Assembly: GCA_036426205.1 (NCBI GenBank)
Contig: CM071568.1
Span: forward strand, 217,549,123-217,613,122
Direction: 5' to 3'
Origin: Ascaphus truei
Lineage: Eukaryota > Chordata > Amphibia > Anura > Ascaphidae
DNA length: 64,000 nucleotides
Position numbers and translations under genes: made by a program. Below are positions 10,116 to 24,879 of this stretch, one piece after another (position 1 is the first letter of the stretch; each line of letters starts with the position of its first letter). The notes beneath the pieces are model-generated. The model was not told where the DNA came from, did not search any database, and saw only the letters and a list, made by a program, of their open reading frames with translations.

Positions 10116-11955
10116 TAAGCAAATAACCTTTTCAGTCAGGTATCAAATACCAATGAAGTTGACATTATTACTCCTGTTAACACGATCCGTCAATGCTACC
10201 GCGTCATTACCGCGAGCGACACTGAAAACAACGGCAGCGCGTGCGTTACCTCCTTAACGCATGCAATATTTACTGCATTATTTCTGGCGTTAACGGGGTA
10301 ATAATGGCTGCTACGTCTATAAGTGAACATGTACGCGCATCTTTATTGTATGCCTGTTATTTGGGACTGCCCCTTTAGTGATGATGAAAACAAAACTCAC
10401 TGGAACAAGAAATGCACAAGAAATTAGCTGATTACTAGTACATGTAGAACAGTATGTTCTCTGGTGGCACTTTTCAAGCGCCGCAGGATACTGTTGCCTA
10501 TTAAAGTCTATGCAGCGATTTCAGCTGGGATTCTCACTTTCTTGCTACAGCACCAACCACCATTTTGAAAGGAGTGGAGCGAACTCAAAATCTTTGGATC
10601 CTTTGCACTAATAAATGTAACCATTGTATGGGGGTAACATCATATCACTGTAAAGTCGTTTGTTTTGGATCATGCTTCTTGATTTACTAATACTGTATAA
10701 CATCTGGGGTTTTTTGTTTTTTAAAGATATAATTTAATGTGTATTAAACACCAGGTGTAACACTTTTCTGGTCTACAAACTTTAAGCCTTGGTACAATAT
10801 GAATATAACTATCAGACCACAGTTCCTACAAGGTTTAGTTTTTCTGGCAAAAGAAGGCCATTTCATCTATTTGCCCTGCATTTGACTCCACTGTGGTACC
10901 CATTAAGAGTAACAACAGCTAAACCTCCTTTGAAACATTATTCGATTTGGCTGAAAAAAGGAGCTGGTGAAATTCTTTTCAACCATGCTTTAATCTAGCT
11001 GGAATGCCACAAATTGCTTCCAGATGTGCCCCCTCCCCCGAAAAAAAAAAAGGCAATCACAGCTATTTATACTGACACGATACAGTCCAAACAATCGGAG
11101 CCCAAATGCTTTGTCATTGCTATGATATAGCTATAAATGTCAGCCTTGTTGAGTTTGCAGAGGTGTCGCAGGCTTTTGCTACGGAGAAATGTGTAATCTA
11201 ATGACAAGCTAAAAAAAAAATAATTGCTAAGCAGAAATCGAATTCAGCTGTTTTTTAAAGCACACCTGACACCTAAAAAACAAGAGCGTACATGTCACAC
11301 AATCCCATGAAACTGAAATATACTTCATAATTTATAAGCAGGGAATTGATTAGGCAGAGTGCCAAGAAGCAATCAATCTCTGGGCTAAAATCCCATAATC
11401 CCTCTTGTAAGTCTGGACACCCATATAGCAGACAGTACCTGAACCTACTTGTAGCCAATAGCCATCTGTCAAATATCTTTATTTATTCAAGAAAATACAT
11501 TTTGATATGAACCAAAGACAGAAAGATTGCACAAAGATAATATTTTGTTTTGTCTCTGAAGTTACTTAAAGTCAAATGATCAAATATCAATTCAATTTGA
11601 CAGAAAATAAAGTCATACTTATTACTTTACTGTGAACATAATGAGTGTTCATATAAAGATAATTTTTCATGTTTTCTTTCGTTATAGTCTTTTTTTCTTT
11701 TGGTCTGGATGATATAAGGCTCTATTTTAGAAATATTGAGATATATCTACTTAAATCTCCTGCCGATCAAAGAAAGAAATCCCTTTTATATCAAATACTG
11801 TCTCATTAATACTCCATTTGTACCACGGGGAGAATTTCATAACAAGCACATGGCTCTTTGCTAGAGCATGCCTAAAGAGATTGCCAAGAGGCACTGACAA
11901 GCTTAGGATAAGAGACATGGAAATATAGGCCATATTTACTCAATGCTGCACATTT
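10116..11955. other. No gene seen
   Basis: Mostly AT-rich unique-looking sequence. A CpG- and TTAACG-rich patch at about 10190-10310 resembles similar patches at 13690-13900 and may be an eroded repeat. No coding frame was supported. Confidence 0.4.
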
Positions 11956-11959
11956 TCTC

Positions 11960-12306
11960 AGGCTTTTCAGACCACATCCGATCCGCACACTAATATACGA
12001 AGTCGGATTTCATACACCATTAGACCGCTCCGATTCTTTAAAATCCGTCCGCTGGGCGCAGATTCTCCGATTTACCACGACATGTACTCCATCCCCCACT
12101 ATTATAATTCCCTTTGATGGATTCGGATTCAGTTTGCCGTTTCGGATTCCAAATCCGTCAGATGGACTTTAATTAATACGGGGGGATGGGTGGGGGGGGG
12201 GAATGGGTTCTGTTTTTTTAAGCCTAATCTGCAAAAATCCGTGACTCAAAGTAACTGGCCAATCCACGTCGGATTCGGGGTGAAAATTCGCCCATTTCTA
12301 GTCCTA
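11960..12306. repeat. AATCCG-rich interspersed repeat, second copy
   Basis: Dense in CGGATT/AATCCG words (for example TTTCGGATTCCAAATCCGTC) with a GGGGGG run at about 12196. Its right end, TTCGCCCATTTCTAGTCCT, matches that of the copy at 357-632. No ORF. Confidence 0.45.
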
Positions 12307-12593
12307 ATGTGCAGGACAGCTAAGACACAGACATCGTAAATATAGTGCTATATCTGGAGCCTGAATATACGTTTTGTGTACCACCTCCCCCTAGGTTGTA
12401 CTTGACAGTCAAATAAATCACTGAAGACACTCTTGGAAAAGACTGGTCTAACTGACAGAAAACTGGAAGTCCCAACACAAATCCTTAGATCATGGTATGG
12501 TTGAGGAAAAGTACACTTAGGACACACAACAGGCTGAACGATGTAGAGCCGCATAACTGCTACATGCAACAGAAAACAAGTATTTAGCATTCA

Positions 12594-12830
12594 CTTTAAA
12601 GTGGCAGTCCCACCTAGGACGAAGGTGAATTTAGGACAGAGCCCTGACTCATATGTTAAAGGTAGCTGATTCATACCTTTTTAAAAAAAATTTTTTTTAA
12701 ATCGGATAAGTATTTTTTAAAACTTTTACCTGTTCCATGATAAGCAAAAGCTTTGGGTGATTTCACACTCACCTAATGTCTTTTGGCGATAAGACTCTTT
12801 GTCAGGCCTCTAATGAATTACATGTGAATT
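12594..12830. repeat. Interspersed repeat shared with 54553-54800
   Basis: Starts TTAAAGTGGCAGTCCCACCT, compared with TTTAGAGGGGCAGTCCTGCC at 54553. Both copies share GTCTTTTGGCGATAAGACT and GTCTTTTGGCAATAAGACT about 150-190 bases further on. The TTAA-like start suggests a DNA transposon with TTAA target sites, but the other end is not defined. Confidence 0.45.
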
Positions 12831-13286
12831 GCTGTTTTTTGTTTTGTCCTTTTTTTGTACACTATTTATGAAGACTTCATTAGGCAATAAGATAAACATG
12901 ATATCTTTGAAGTCAGCAAAAATGGGGAAATATTAATTTTAACAGTAATTTAATAAAGTAAACAAATAACACTGATACTTTAAGGGGGGACTTAATCTTT
13001 CTAAGAGAGACCTAACACTGATCAGTTGTTTACAGTGTTTTTCAAACTTTTTTCTCTTGACCCAGTATAAGAAACACATTTTTATCAGCGACCCAAAGAA
13101 AAATAATGACCCGAGTTTTCATAAAAACAAGATAAAAGGCAACAGATATACTAGCTTGAATATATTCAACTTAAAAAAATAACTAGATACTGACGTTACT
13201 TGAAAAAATAATAATGGCAAGAGATATACTGTCGGTTCAATAAATATGAATAAAAACAAATGAGGTTAAGCTTGATTGCTTACTTA

Positions 13287-13463
<177 letters not shown>

Positions 13464-13488
13464 CTACTTAGCAGCAAATAGTCTAAGG

Positions 13489-13671
13489 CAGGGGTGGCCA
13501 AATCCAGTCTTTAAGGGCCACCAACAGGTCAGGTTTAAAGAATATCCCTGCTTCAGCATAGGTGGCTCAATCTTTGACTACGCCACTGATAGAGCCACCT
13601 ACGCTAAATTAGGGATATCCTTATAAACTCACCTGTTAGTGGCCTTTGAGGAATGGAATTTTCCACCCCTA
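13489..13671. mobile_element. hAT-type MITE, copy 3, with perfect 8-bp target duplication
   Basis: CAGGGGTGGCCAAATCCAGT at the left end; the right end reads TTTTCCACCCCTA. It is flanked on both sides by GTCTAAGG (13481-13488 and 13672-13679), an exact 8-bp duplication. This proves a hAT-type insertion and fixes the element length at 183 bp. Confidence 0.9.
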
Positions 13672-13969
13672 GTCTAAGGGGTCTTGGCTACAAACGTGAT
13701 GTTACTTAAATAGGTAACGCCCGTTAGCAGCCCTAAATTTAACGGGTATGCACAAAGCTTAAATATATGCAAAACTAACAGCCGTCAGTGATCTCATTAA
13801 CATAGGCTTAACGCCATGTGACGTTAGCAACGCCTTGCGTTAAGCCTCAAATAACTTGGCGTTAACCTTGTTAACGTCCCGTTGAGTCTTTAACAGACCT
13901 CTGAGGATCTACCCCCTTGCGATCCAGAAAGTTGACAAACGTAATGACTTGTGGCGATTTTCCAGTGTG

Positions 13970-15431
<1,462 letters not shown>

Positions 15432-15529
15432 TTTTCATTTCATAATAACAAAATGAAACATTTTGGGGTCAATTCTGTCCACTAATCTTAACAAAAAATG
15501 TTTCTTGGAAAATAATGTTGATTTAAAAA

Positions 15530-15872
15530 AGCTTTGGCGGGGGGGGGGGGAGGGGGCGCAGGCGGTTGCCGAGGCCCTGCGCACTTCCCCAAGGCATTAC
15601 AATTAAATGCCGGGGGATCGCATGAGGCCACTGTAACATCAACTTACCAAGATTCAGCCTGCGTCTGGACGCGTCTCCATGGCAACACGACGTCAAATGA
15701 CGCCACGGGGTCATGCAGCGCGCCGTCACTGTGTCAAATGATGCCGCGGTTCACGTGACGTCTCATGACCTAGTGTGTCATTTGCCACCGCCCATAGCAA
15801 AGGAGGGGGGTGCGAGCAACAGGGGACATAAGGCAGGGGGCGCAGGAGCAAAAGTTTGTGCACCCTTGCCCT
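15530..15872. repeat. CpG-rich repeat, sister of 35082-35412
   Basis: Shared order with the copy at 35082: a G-run, CCCCAAGGCATTACAATTAA (CCCCAAAGCGTTAAAATTAA), TGCCGGGGGATCG (TGCTGGGGGACCG), ACTTACCAAGATTCAG, CATGGCAACACG, several CGTCATTTGACG variants, and a terminal TGTGCACCCTTG (TGCGCACCCCCTG). It is non-coding and probably a hAT-type MITE. It lies inside the hAT element at 13033-16807. Confidence 0.65.
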
Positions 15873-16199
15873 AAAACACCAGTATAAACAACAAACTCAA
15901 TTTCACCCCCCAAGAATTTTATCTTGGGTCCTCCAGTTCCGCGTTAGTGAATGCGGAAATTGGGCTCGACTTCCAGACAGGCCCAACTTCTGGCGCCGAC
16001 CAGCAAGGGTGGGGGTAAGGGACTGGGGTAAAAGCCCTGCCGCAGCTGGGGAGAGTTAGGGCCGGGCAGAAAACAGGGGCACGGTAGTCAGATGGAGAAG
16101 TTGGGCCCAACCTCTAGCCCAACTTCCACCACAGGCGAAAATCCACCTGGGGGGAGCGAAGCACAGCCCGTCCAGGAAAAAACAATCCGGGGCTAGGCA

Positions 16200-16480
16200 A
16201 ATTAACTAAAAATATTATTTATTGTGGGTGTACAGCATGGTGGCGCAAGGATGTACCTCTGACACGTTTCACGCTAAAATAGCGCTTTTTCAAAGAGCAT
16301 CTGGATCTCAGCTGGACGCACGCCTTTGGGACAGCATACAAACAGCTTTCATGTGAGTAAAAATCTTATTATGCTGTCATTGGAGGATTACGCTAGGCTC
16401 TAAGGTTGCTGCCAGCTATACAGGGACGCGCCGAATACACTGATGTACACCTAAACCGGCTAGTTCAGGCAGGGTTCCCT
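16200..16480 (-). repeat. Possible Penelope-type terminal fragment with hairpin
   Basis: In the minus orientation it contains GAAAAAGCGCTATTTTAGCG followed by TGAAACGTGT (16257-16300), the same hairpin-plus-GAAACG layout found in the terminal repeats of the Penelope-like element at 60.7-64 kb and at 17567-17605. No coding sequence is attached. The assignment is by architecture only. Confidence 0.35.
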
Positions 16481-16809
16481 TGACAATATTGGCAGCAGGT
16501 AACCTATCAATGAGCTCTAGAATCAAGGCATGCACAGCTGTTTGTTTTCACTTACCTGTCCCAGGGTCCGCTCAAGATTTGTTATTTATTATTTCAAGAC
16601 CTCACACTCAGATGCACTGAACTTGGAGGACATTCCTCCCACAGCTTCTATTACAACTTCCACCACAGGCTGGGTCCAACCCGCAGCCGCCAGGCCCAGG
16701 ACATTTGTCCAAGCCCTCCCCTCGTCAGCAGCTCTGCTAGCGGCGACCCAGTGAACAATATCCCACTATACTGTAATGGGTCGCGACCCTGAGTTTGAAA
16801 AACACTGGT

Positions 16810-17400
16810 CTATAACATAATTTTTGACTAGCTACGTGTAACTGCCCATTTAAGTCAAATGATCCAATATCAATGCAATTCGACATAAAACCAATGTCAT
16901 ACTTTTTATTAAGAGAGTAGTTGAAAGTAAGCAGTTTGTAGCACAAGATAGATTTGACAGCAATTTTTGCTTAGGTGATAGGAGGCACTGATATACAAAT
17001 ATATTCGATAAAATCTCTGGTCTGCAAAAATACTGCATCACTGGTGCAAAAGAACAAGACATGTCACATTAAATCTATATGTGAAATAAGGGGAAAGATA
17101 ACCATATAATGCAGTCTGTTAACTGGTATTTTTTATGGGAAGAGTTATGGCTCAGACACATAATGGTATATGACCATGATATATATATTTGGAGGTGTAA
17201 GGTGGTTTGAACTGCTTTTCTAAAAACACATTTTAATTATATTTATTGTTATTATTGTTCTAGCACGAATAAAGTTTGTCAGGATTCCAAAACAAAATAT
17301 GGTTCTCAATTAACCAAGACAACAGTCAAGATAGGAAGTCAACTTCCAAGATTGTCCATTAAAGAGCATTCTCCACTTCAGTCCACATTACATTGAAGGC
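16810..17400. other. No gene seen
   Basis: AT-rich sequence with no recognised motif or repeat. Confidence 0.35.
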
Positions 17401-17479
17401 CGCGGCCAGGGTGCAACCGAGCGCGCAAAGAAGGGGGATCGGTGTGACGTCTAAATCCGTGGACAGACTGAGAACTCAC

Positions 17480-17760
17480 CGGCCAAAATGGTATAAAATA
17501 AAAACAACTTTATTAAGCTACATTAAAATGTGTTACATCCACATGTGAAAAAAGCTACTCCTCCCACGCGTTTCACGCCATCACTGGCGCTTTCTCAAGG
17601 AGCATCAAAGCGCTGGCGATCGAGCGCTATGACATCAAGCGCTCAGGTTGTCCGGGCGATTTCTGGCCAACTAGTTACGCGCGTGGGGGGGCGTGACGCT
17701 ATGACATCACGGAGCTGGTCCGCCCTCATTGGGCGAATCGCTCACATGACGCACCAGTAG
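17480..17760 (-). repeat. Probable Penelope-type terminal repeat remnant
   Basis: In the minus orientation: a GC-rich block with CCAATGAGGGCGGACC, then CCTTGAGAAAGCGCC, loop, GGCGTGAAACGCGTGG, then an AT-rich stretch with TTTTATTTTATACCATTTTG. This order (CpG-rich part, hairpin with GAAACG, AT-rich part) is the order of the terminal arms of the Penelope-like element at 60747-61290. Short frames inside are not genes. Confidence 0.45.
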
Positions 17761-17764
17761 AGCA

Positions 17765-18680
17765 GCAAAATCAAGTTGATTTGTCTTGCCAAGCAGCTGA
17801 GCGCCATGTGCTCACAGGCACCCTGGTCAAACACATTGTCGCAATGTGTTTGATCGCGCTCGCTCTCAGCCTGGACGAGCTCTAAGAATCTAGGTAAGAT
17901 TTGTTGGACACATAAGTTTAAACCAACCAACACCTGATGGTTTTTTTCCACACAAAATACGTACATTCCTGTAAGGATGACAAAGTAATCCCTTTGGACT
18001 CTCAGGCAAGCAGCACATGACCATGGAGTGCCCTGTAGTGAAGGGTGGTTTGATGTGGATATGTTTTAGTTGTAATTGCTAACGACCGATTTGGCGTTAG
18101 CATCTAGATGTTGGTTGATTGGCCAGGTTCAGTAAGGTGAGTGGGGTTTTAGGCAAATGGTCTGGCTAATAGTTGGTAACTATCACATTTCATTTAGATC
18201 AAGAAGTGTGAACAATCCACCTGCTCGCTCTAGAAATAATAATAATGTTAAATAAGTTCAATGGATAGATTATAATGTTGTTGTGTCTAAGTCATTTTCT
18301 GTTTGGTCATCTACGTGAATAGTATTTTTTAGCTGCTGGTGCAGTTGGGTGGTGTGCTTACTCTTGCACTAATTTGGGGTTGGAGATTAAACAACTGTGC
18401 TTTTAACTAATGGCTGAGCTTTGGGCTATCCTTTTGGTTCAGGATTTGGTGTACGTGCCCACAAATCCTTTAGACCAGCTGGCAAGGCTCATTGTATATT
18501 GTTATTGTAGCCCCTTGCTAAGGACTACTAGTAGTTAAGGGGTTAAGGGCCTTAGAGGGTTAACTGTGTGGGGTCACACAGAGTTACTCCTTCCCCATGA
18601 TGCGATACTGGATGACTTGTAGAAAGGATAGCCACTCCCCGGTAGGTCTTGTGACCAGTGATGTCACCAAAGGGATACGG
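17765..18680. other. No gene seen
   Basis: Mixed-composition sequence. A TGTAGCCCCTTGCTAAGGACT stretch near 18505 and GGGGTTAAGGGCCTTAGAGG resemble eroded repeat ends, but no element could be delimited. Confidence 0.3.
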
Positions 18681-18689
18681 GAGGATATA

Positions 18690-19020
18690 CAGGCATACCC
18701 CGCATTAACGTACGCAATGGGACCGGAGCATGTATGTAAAGCGAAAATGTACTTAAAGTGAAGCACTACCTTTTCCCACTTACTGATGCATGTACTGTAC
18801 TGCAATCGTCATATAAGTGCATTACTGATATAAATAACACATTTGTAACAGGCTCTATAGTCTCCCCGCTTGCGCACAGCTTCGGTACAGGTAGGGAGCC
18901 GGTATTGCTGTTCAGGATGTGCTGACAGGCGCATGCGTGAGCTGCCGTTTGCCTATTGGGCGATATGTACTTACTCGCGAGTGTACTTAAAGTGAGTGTA
19001 CTTAAAGCGGGGTATGCCTG
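18690..19020. mobile_element. Tigger/pogo-like MITE, 331 bp
   Basis: Starts CAGGCATACCCCGCATTAAC and ends CTTAAAGCGGGGTATGCCTG, with TA on each side (18688-18689, 19021-19022). The left half, GCAATGGGACCGGAGCATGT through GACGATTGCAG in inverse, matches the right part of the element at 7590-8763. ACTTAAAGTGAGTGTACTTA-type subterminal repeats are present. There is no ORF of its own; it is mobilised in trans by a pogo-type transposase. Confidence 0.85.
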
Positions 19021-19022
19021 TA

Positions 19023-20855
19023 TATATAGCGCCCCTAGTGTTCTAGAATAAGGTTCCTTGGGAGTAGCAGCTGGAGAGGTCCACACTGTACGTTATGTAT
19101 ATAGGTTTGAGCATATAGCTGTGTCTAGTATGGATGTCCTGACAACTTTTTTTTCCGTTAAGGAATGTGCCCTTTAAAGATATAGATGTAAAGTTAGCGC
19201 TCCACCAGTCTTTGGGGATTCTTTTCATTTTCTTTCCAAAATATGCAACACTTTTGAGCTGATTTAAAAATATATATATATATATATATGTTACTGATTA
19301 AAGTAAACTGCAGGCCTTATGCTGTATATTACAGGGAGATGAGAAAGAAGAAACAGTTAATGATGACTGTAGGCTTGTAGCAGCATTAAATAAGAAGAAA
19401 GAGAAGGAAGCTGCCAGCCTGTGCTAGCACAGGAAATAGCACTAGTATAGAGAATACAAAGATTAATGTAGCTATAGTTATATGTTGGGTGAGGTTCGCA
19501 AACGGTAAATTCCCAAAACAGATCAATGTTTCAGGTTAACATGCCTCTCATCAGCGGCCCGTGTGACAAGCCTGTGGCAAAGCTGGAAAGTTTGAGTGAT
19601 ACTGAAAAGGCAGAGATAGGCATGATGGAGAAAATATGTGTTTTCTATTTCATGTAGAAGAACTTAAGTGACTATAGATATACAAAAACTTAAGCTGTCG
19701 GCCTAATTACTTATTTTCAATATTTTTGTCACTGCAGAGGCACGCAGTATAGTTTTTCAGGGGAGCTGAAACATCGAGGACAGAGGCACACACAGGTATC
19801 TGTTGGACAGGGTCACTATGAGTCTTTCTATTGGAATAGCCAGGAGAAGTGGACACGCACCAGCTGTCAATGCTATTCCTGTTGCTTATTAGGCCATAAA
19901 GGATTGGCAAAGAAGTGAAGAAGATATAAATCTAGCCATGGTCATTAGTGACCAAAAGTCATTATCATCTAATGGCTGTTCAGTGACCTATGTGATATAA
20001 ATTGCAGTACGAGTCCAGTTTTAAGTTGGACAAGCATGTATATCATAAAAACCACCATAACAATTGACATAAATTGACACCTTATTTAGTCTCGGTAAAA
20101 GAGATTGCATGTTCCTTCTAATAAAAGTGGTCCCTGCAGAAAACGTTTCAGGAAGGCTGTCCGTGTGCTGAAGAGGAGCCTATTTTGTGTATGTAGATAC
20201 TGTGTTTTTCCAGTATTCATCTTCCAGGAGTAGGGCATGCATCAAATCATTTTGAAACCGCTGTCCAAAAATAAACATTGTATCCTATAAATTAACTGAT
20301 AAAATAGGTCATGCACTTTTTTGGTGGAAAACTAATATCCATTTATTAGTTCTCTTGCATCCAACCTTTTGTCCCAAATGATTCCAAAATGGATGTGAAA
20401 AGTCAACTGCAGAACATCAACTACAGTACAGTACTTGTAATCAGCATTCCATACTGTCTGAGTACATACTGTGTTTTCTCCAGACTCCTGTAACATACAG
20501 TTATATGCTGCATACCATAAAGTAGATAATAAAGTGATACAAGTACCGGCATGCCACTAACACTTGAGAAAGGCCGTTGGATACAGTAGGTCGAAACGTC
20601 ACAACTTTGGCACAATAAATGAGTTTGTAACAAATCCGTAGTGCCCCGATTCTCCAGACTCCAGACATTTTTTCAGACCTTACAAAATAGCATCCAATAC
20701 TAGAGCTCCTCAGCAGAGGCTTAACATCATGTTACTTCAAGATAATGCTATGTTATCTTGAAACAACATGATATTATTTAAGTTTTGGTGAAATAGGGCT
20801 TGGGAGTAAACGATGGGTTAAATAAAGCAGGGCAATAACACTACTGTATGTTACT
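19023..20855. other. No gene seen; two GAAAC hairpin motifs
   Basis: Contains a short (AT)n run at about 19269-19290. It also holds two copies of the recurrent hairpin motif: minus strand 19528-19554 (CTGATGAG ... CCTGAAAC) and plus strand 20563-20600 (CTTGAGAAAGGCC ... GGTCGAAACGTC). The rest is unannotated AT-rich DNA. Confidence 0.4.
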
Positions 20856-20858
20856 TAT

Positions 20859-20964
20859 GTCATACCTAAAACTGGTGTTACTCCCATCCAGACACTGAAA
20901 TAGGGCTTTTGCCTATTGCTTTCGCCCTATTTCTGCATGAGCATAGTGCCAGGTTTAGGTATGC
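20859..20964. repeat. Short fold-back
   Basis: GTCATACCTAAAACTGGTGT at the left is echoed in inverse by AGTGCCAGGTTTAGGTATG at the right, and the interior AAATAGGGC/GCCCTATTT pair continues the stem. It is a MITE-like hairpin. Confidence 0.55.
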
Positions 20965-20965
20965 C

Positions 20966-22635
20966 GCTAAAACATTGTAAAGTTATTCCCCTGAGTTAAC
21001 CATAATGAACTTAATGAATATTGCATGGTTATGACAACTGCTCATTTGCATATCATCTGCACCTCAATTTCACCAACGTCTGTTATTTCTAATGCTATGC
21101 TTTTAAAATGACGTTAACCTCATTTAAAGCTGCATTACTTTCTTCAGTGATTGCACAGTTACTGTTACCGTTAAATAGCTTAATGACGCTTAATGAATCT
21201 GGAGCTAAATGTGAACTCACTGCACAAAAACATGCAGACCAAATTTCAGACAGTCATAAACAGCTCAAACCCCAAACCCACTACATTATATATCTATATA
21301 TTTGTTTGTGTCAAGTGCTACTGGGATAGTGACCTAAAGAATACAACAATAGACAAGGAAGCCCCAATGCTACATCCAACATGGCAAATTATTTAGTTCA
21401 TTACTAAATGTTTCTTTCCGTTTATTCTTCTTATAAGTATGGGTCATTTAGATCAATCCTTTGGCAAAAACGTTTCAAGCCTGCAACCATGTCAAGGTGT
21501 TACCCCGCAGCAGGTCCTACACTACTCATTTTATACTGGGTCTTTTTGTATTTTTTCCCACTGTATAGAAAAAAGAGGAAACAAAACAATAATATAGCTA
21601 ATAGCATGGGGTGTGTGACATGTATGCGGTGCCGAAGGGGTTAAGATTAAGAAGTCCTGTATGTGCTATGTATGAGCTAAAGTGCAGTTAAACCAATTTG
21701 AAACCAAATTTAATTACTGGATTTGTGAGCAGGAGGTCAAGCGCAGAGCATATGTATACGACAGGTGTGGACTTGGAAGTGCCTTATTATGTTTATTAAG
21801 CATAGCGTTTGAGAAAAGTGTGACTTGATACTAAGCAATGCAGTAGCTTGTGATTTACCATGATATTCTTTACAAAAAAACCTCAGAATAATAGGGACTG
21901 CCATCACAAGCTACTTTGCCCAACAGTCCCTGAAGAAAGATATAACTGGTATTAAAGGCTACTCTGCATGATATACAGTAATTAGACCTTGCAAAAACAC
22001 AGGCCCCGATACGCAGAACTCTGTTATTTACTTAACGATGCACTAACTAAAGTTAACACATCGTTAAGTGCTAATAGGGATCTTTAAAGCTCCTAAAATG
22101 AGATTGCTTGCTGTAACATGTTATTTTCCTCAAAGGTTGGTTGGCAAAATCTGTAATGTCTTAACTAATAGCCAGGGCTCTCACAGAAGACTGGGAATTG
22201 TAGCAGAGTCCACATCCGGTGTCTGAAAGAAGAAGATAGAAGATGTCTAGACTGAGGAACCACCATGATCCCTCGTTGCCAGACCATGGATAGTCTTGGA
22301 TGACAAGTAGGACATTGGGCCTGGGTTCATTTAGATTTTTTTATATTTGTGGGTTTTTTAGGGGGTGGTGGGTGTTTGGCCATTGGGCCTGTGGATTGTT
22401 TTTAACTATTACGTTTTTTGACCATCAGATCAGGTGGATTGTATTTATGGTTGGTTGGACATCTACCATTTTTAGGGGACTGTTCCATGGGGGCTCTGAA
22501 GATGTTGGCCATCCGACATGCGCAGTGGGGTTACAAGTGAGCTATGTTGCCAGAGTGAAGTGGGGAAAAGGGATCTAATTCTGCTGTTATAGCGCTCCCT
22601 ACTATCCCCATGTGTAACTTGAATAAGTGCATAAC
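20966..22635. other. No gene seen
   Basis: TTAACG-rich patches near 20990-21190 and 22020-22080 suggest old repeats. No recognisable coding sequence. Confidence 0.35.
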
Positions 22636-22640
22636 AAATA

Positions 22641-22848
22641 AAGATAACATTCATTCCATCTTGAATCCAATCTTCTTGTATAAATATGGTCCATGGTTGT
22701 AACTGTAGCAGCACTGAGACACTCATGGGTTAACAAAATACTTCCTTAGCTGTCTCATTGCTGCCACAGTTACACCCATGGACTCACAGATGAAGACATG
22801 GACCATATTTATACAAGATTGGATTTAAGATTGAATGAATGGTATCTT
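22641..22848. repeat. Fold-back with about 90-bp arms
   Basis: AAGATAACATTCATTCCATC ... ATAAATATGGTCCATGG on the left is inverted on the right as CATGGACCATATTTATACAA ... GAATGAATGGTATCTT, with TAGCAGCACTGAGACA/TGTCTCATTGCTGCCA nearer the centre. There are no ORFs. Confidence 0.75.
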
Positions 22849-22849
22849 C

Positions 22850-24210
22850 ATTTAGTTTCAGCAAATGGAAAAGTCAAACTCCTGTCAAGGTGATTCATTT
22901 TCCGTCATAAATCTTGTGCTGTTTTCTCACCCACTACCTATGTTTCCAGCTGGGAAACTTTGGTAAACAGAACCCGGGAGGAATATACAGTATGTGGGTG
23001 GCCACCGCTTCCATCACTTTACACGAACAGACCACGGGCACGATGATGAAAAGGACGTGATGTACAACAGAAAATCTACCATTGGACATATTTTAATCCT
23101 TATGCTAAGCACTGTATCCTCCCAGACAATACATAAAGCCCTTAACAAGATTTTTTAAGAGTCACATGTTGCTCAATCTTTTGAATTTCCATAATAATGT
23201 TAATGGATTGCTGAATAACTACTTTGCTACTTCCTACCACCACAAGCATTCATAATCAGATGCTTTAAACTGGAAAGTACACCATTAAATACTTCCCTTT
23301 ACAAATTCGTTAAACGCCTCATACTTACAAATATCTTAATTGTTTTATGGCATAAGTTCAAAGCACCTTGTTAGCTGTTATTGTTTCCTAATCTCTTAAT
23401 GATAATACTGCCCAGATCCGCTTCTTACTTCACTCGCATGGTATCTGTTTTACAGTTACTGTAGAATAAAAATTGGTAAACTATTCCCCCACATGCTAAT
23501 AATGATGTATCTATTCATTTGTTAGACCTTCAAAAATAAGCTGCAGATGAATTAAAGGCTCTATTATCAGATGATTTTAGCCACTGGCAAAGAACAAGGG
23601 AAATCCTAAAATTACCTTAGAGGTACAGCGTGCATATCAGATTCAACTGTATCAATATTGTGTTGTACAGATAGTCATATTTGTGCTCTGTGTGCTTTAA
23701 TCCAGACAAAATCATGTTGCTTATTTTAGGTAGGATTTTAGGGATTTCTTTCAGAAAAAAACAGCACTGGATTTACAAAATAGAAAAATAAATAAATAGC
23801 AAAAAAATGATATATTGACTGCACAGTGAAAAGTCTTTATATGGGTTACATTCACAAAATATTTCAGAAACCCAAGATGATGCTCTTTTTGACCAGTGTA
23901 ACAAAAAACGTAACCCCATAATCCTCAATATGGGACCCCGACTGGGCCCAGTTATAAGCCCCGTCCTCTAATTTAGCCGGGGCCTTCTCCCTTTTAATGA
24001 CATCCTATACAGTCCTAAACAGGACAATATCAAGAAATCAGGATTGTATGGTAAACATATTTGTCCAGCTTCAAAACTACTCTATGGCACCTAGTCAATA
24101 TGCCGTGAAGCCGCCTTCCACATTCAAATGAAAGGACAAACAGATGCAGCCACGAGTATTAGAACACTTACCTGGGAAATTCTGGGCAGTCTCACAGTAA
24201 ATGCCTCAAC
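22850..24210. other. No gene seen
   Basis: AT-rich unique-looking sequence. No motif or repeat was supported. Confidence 0.35.
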
Positions 24211-24214
24211 ATTT

Positions 24215-24338
24215 CTGTGAGATTCTTAACGGCCCATCGGATTAACACAGCGGGTTGTCCCTGCAATCCCATTCAAACTGAATGGGACTGCAGGAACCCC
24301 TGCTGTGTTAATCCGATGGGCCGTTAAGAATCTCACAG
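24215..24338. repeat. Nearly perfect palindrome (MITE-like)
   Basis: A 124-bp hairpin: CTGTGAGATTCTTAACGGCC at the left and GGCCGTTAAGAATCTCACAG at the right are exact inverses. The stem continues through CATCGGATTAACACAGC/GCTGTGTTAATCCGATG to a central CCCATTCAAACTGAATGGG. The high identity of the arms indicates a young insertion or strong self-templating. Confidence 0.85.
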
Positions 24339-24879
24339 GTATTGTGTATAATACAAGATGTACGTAGCTGAGATAATAAGAGATGACCATAGTATATGAG
24401 ATCCATATAAATTAGGATAGGTAATTAAATACCGATAGGAACGCAAGGTGCATGAAATACCCAGAATTCCACCAGAGCATGAGATCTAAAGAGCTTTGCA
24501 TTTCACAATTGATTTTACAATACAACTTCTGTTTTTCTTATATATTGAGATTTGTAATAAATGTCCTCAATGTACGTTAAAGGAGGGAAAAGGGGGAGAA
24601 AAGAACCAAGACAAGCATCTCTTAATCTTTCAGTCATCTTCGGTATATTAAGCGCGTGAGTGGTTCAAGGTCTTTAATGTGTAACAGGGGGAGCAATATA
24701 CCCATTAACCACTGCAAAACTCCCCACTAATTGCTCTGAGGAATGACGTGTCATTGATCTCTTGAGCCGAGGCTGCCACTTTCCTGTGATTCTCGCAGTC
24801 ACCGACTTCATTTTTGTAGCCAATAAGGGTGCATCTGCAAGGGGTCATAATTATTGCATATGAGATGAACAGTACTGGC

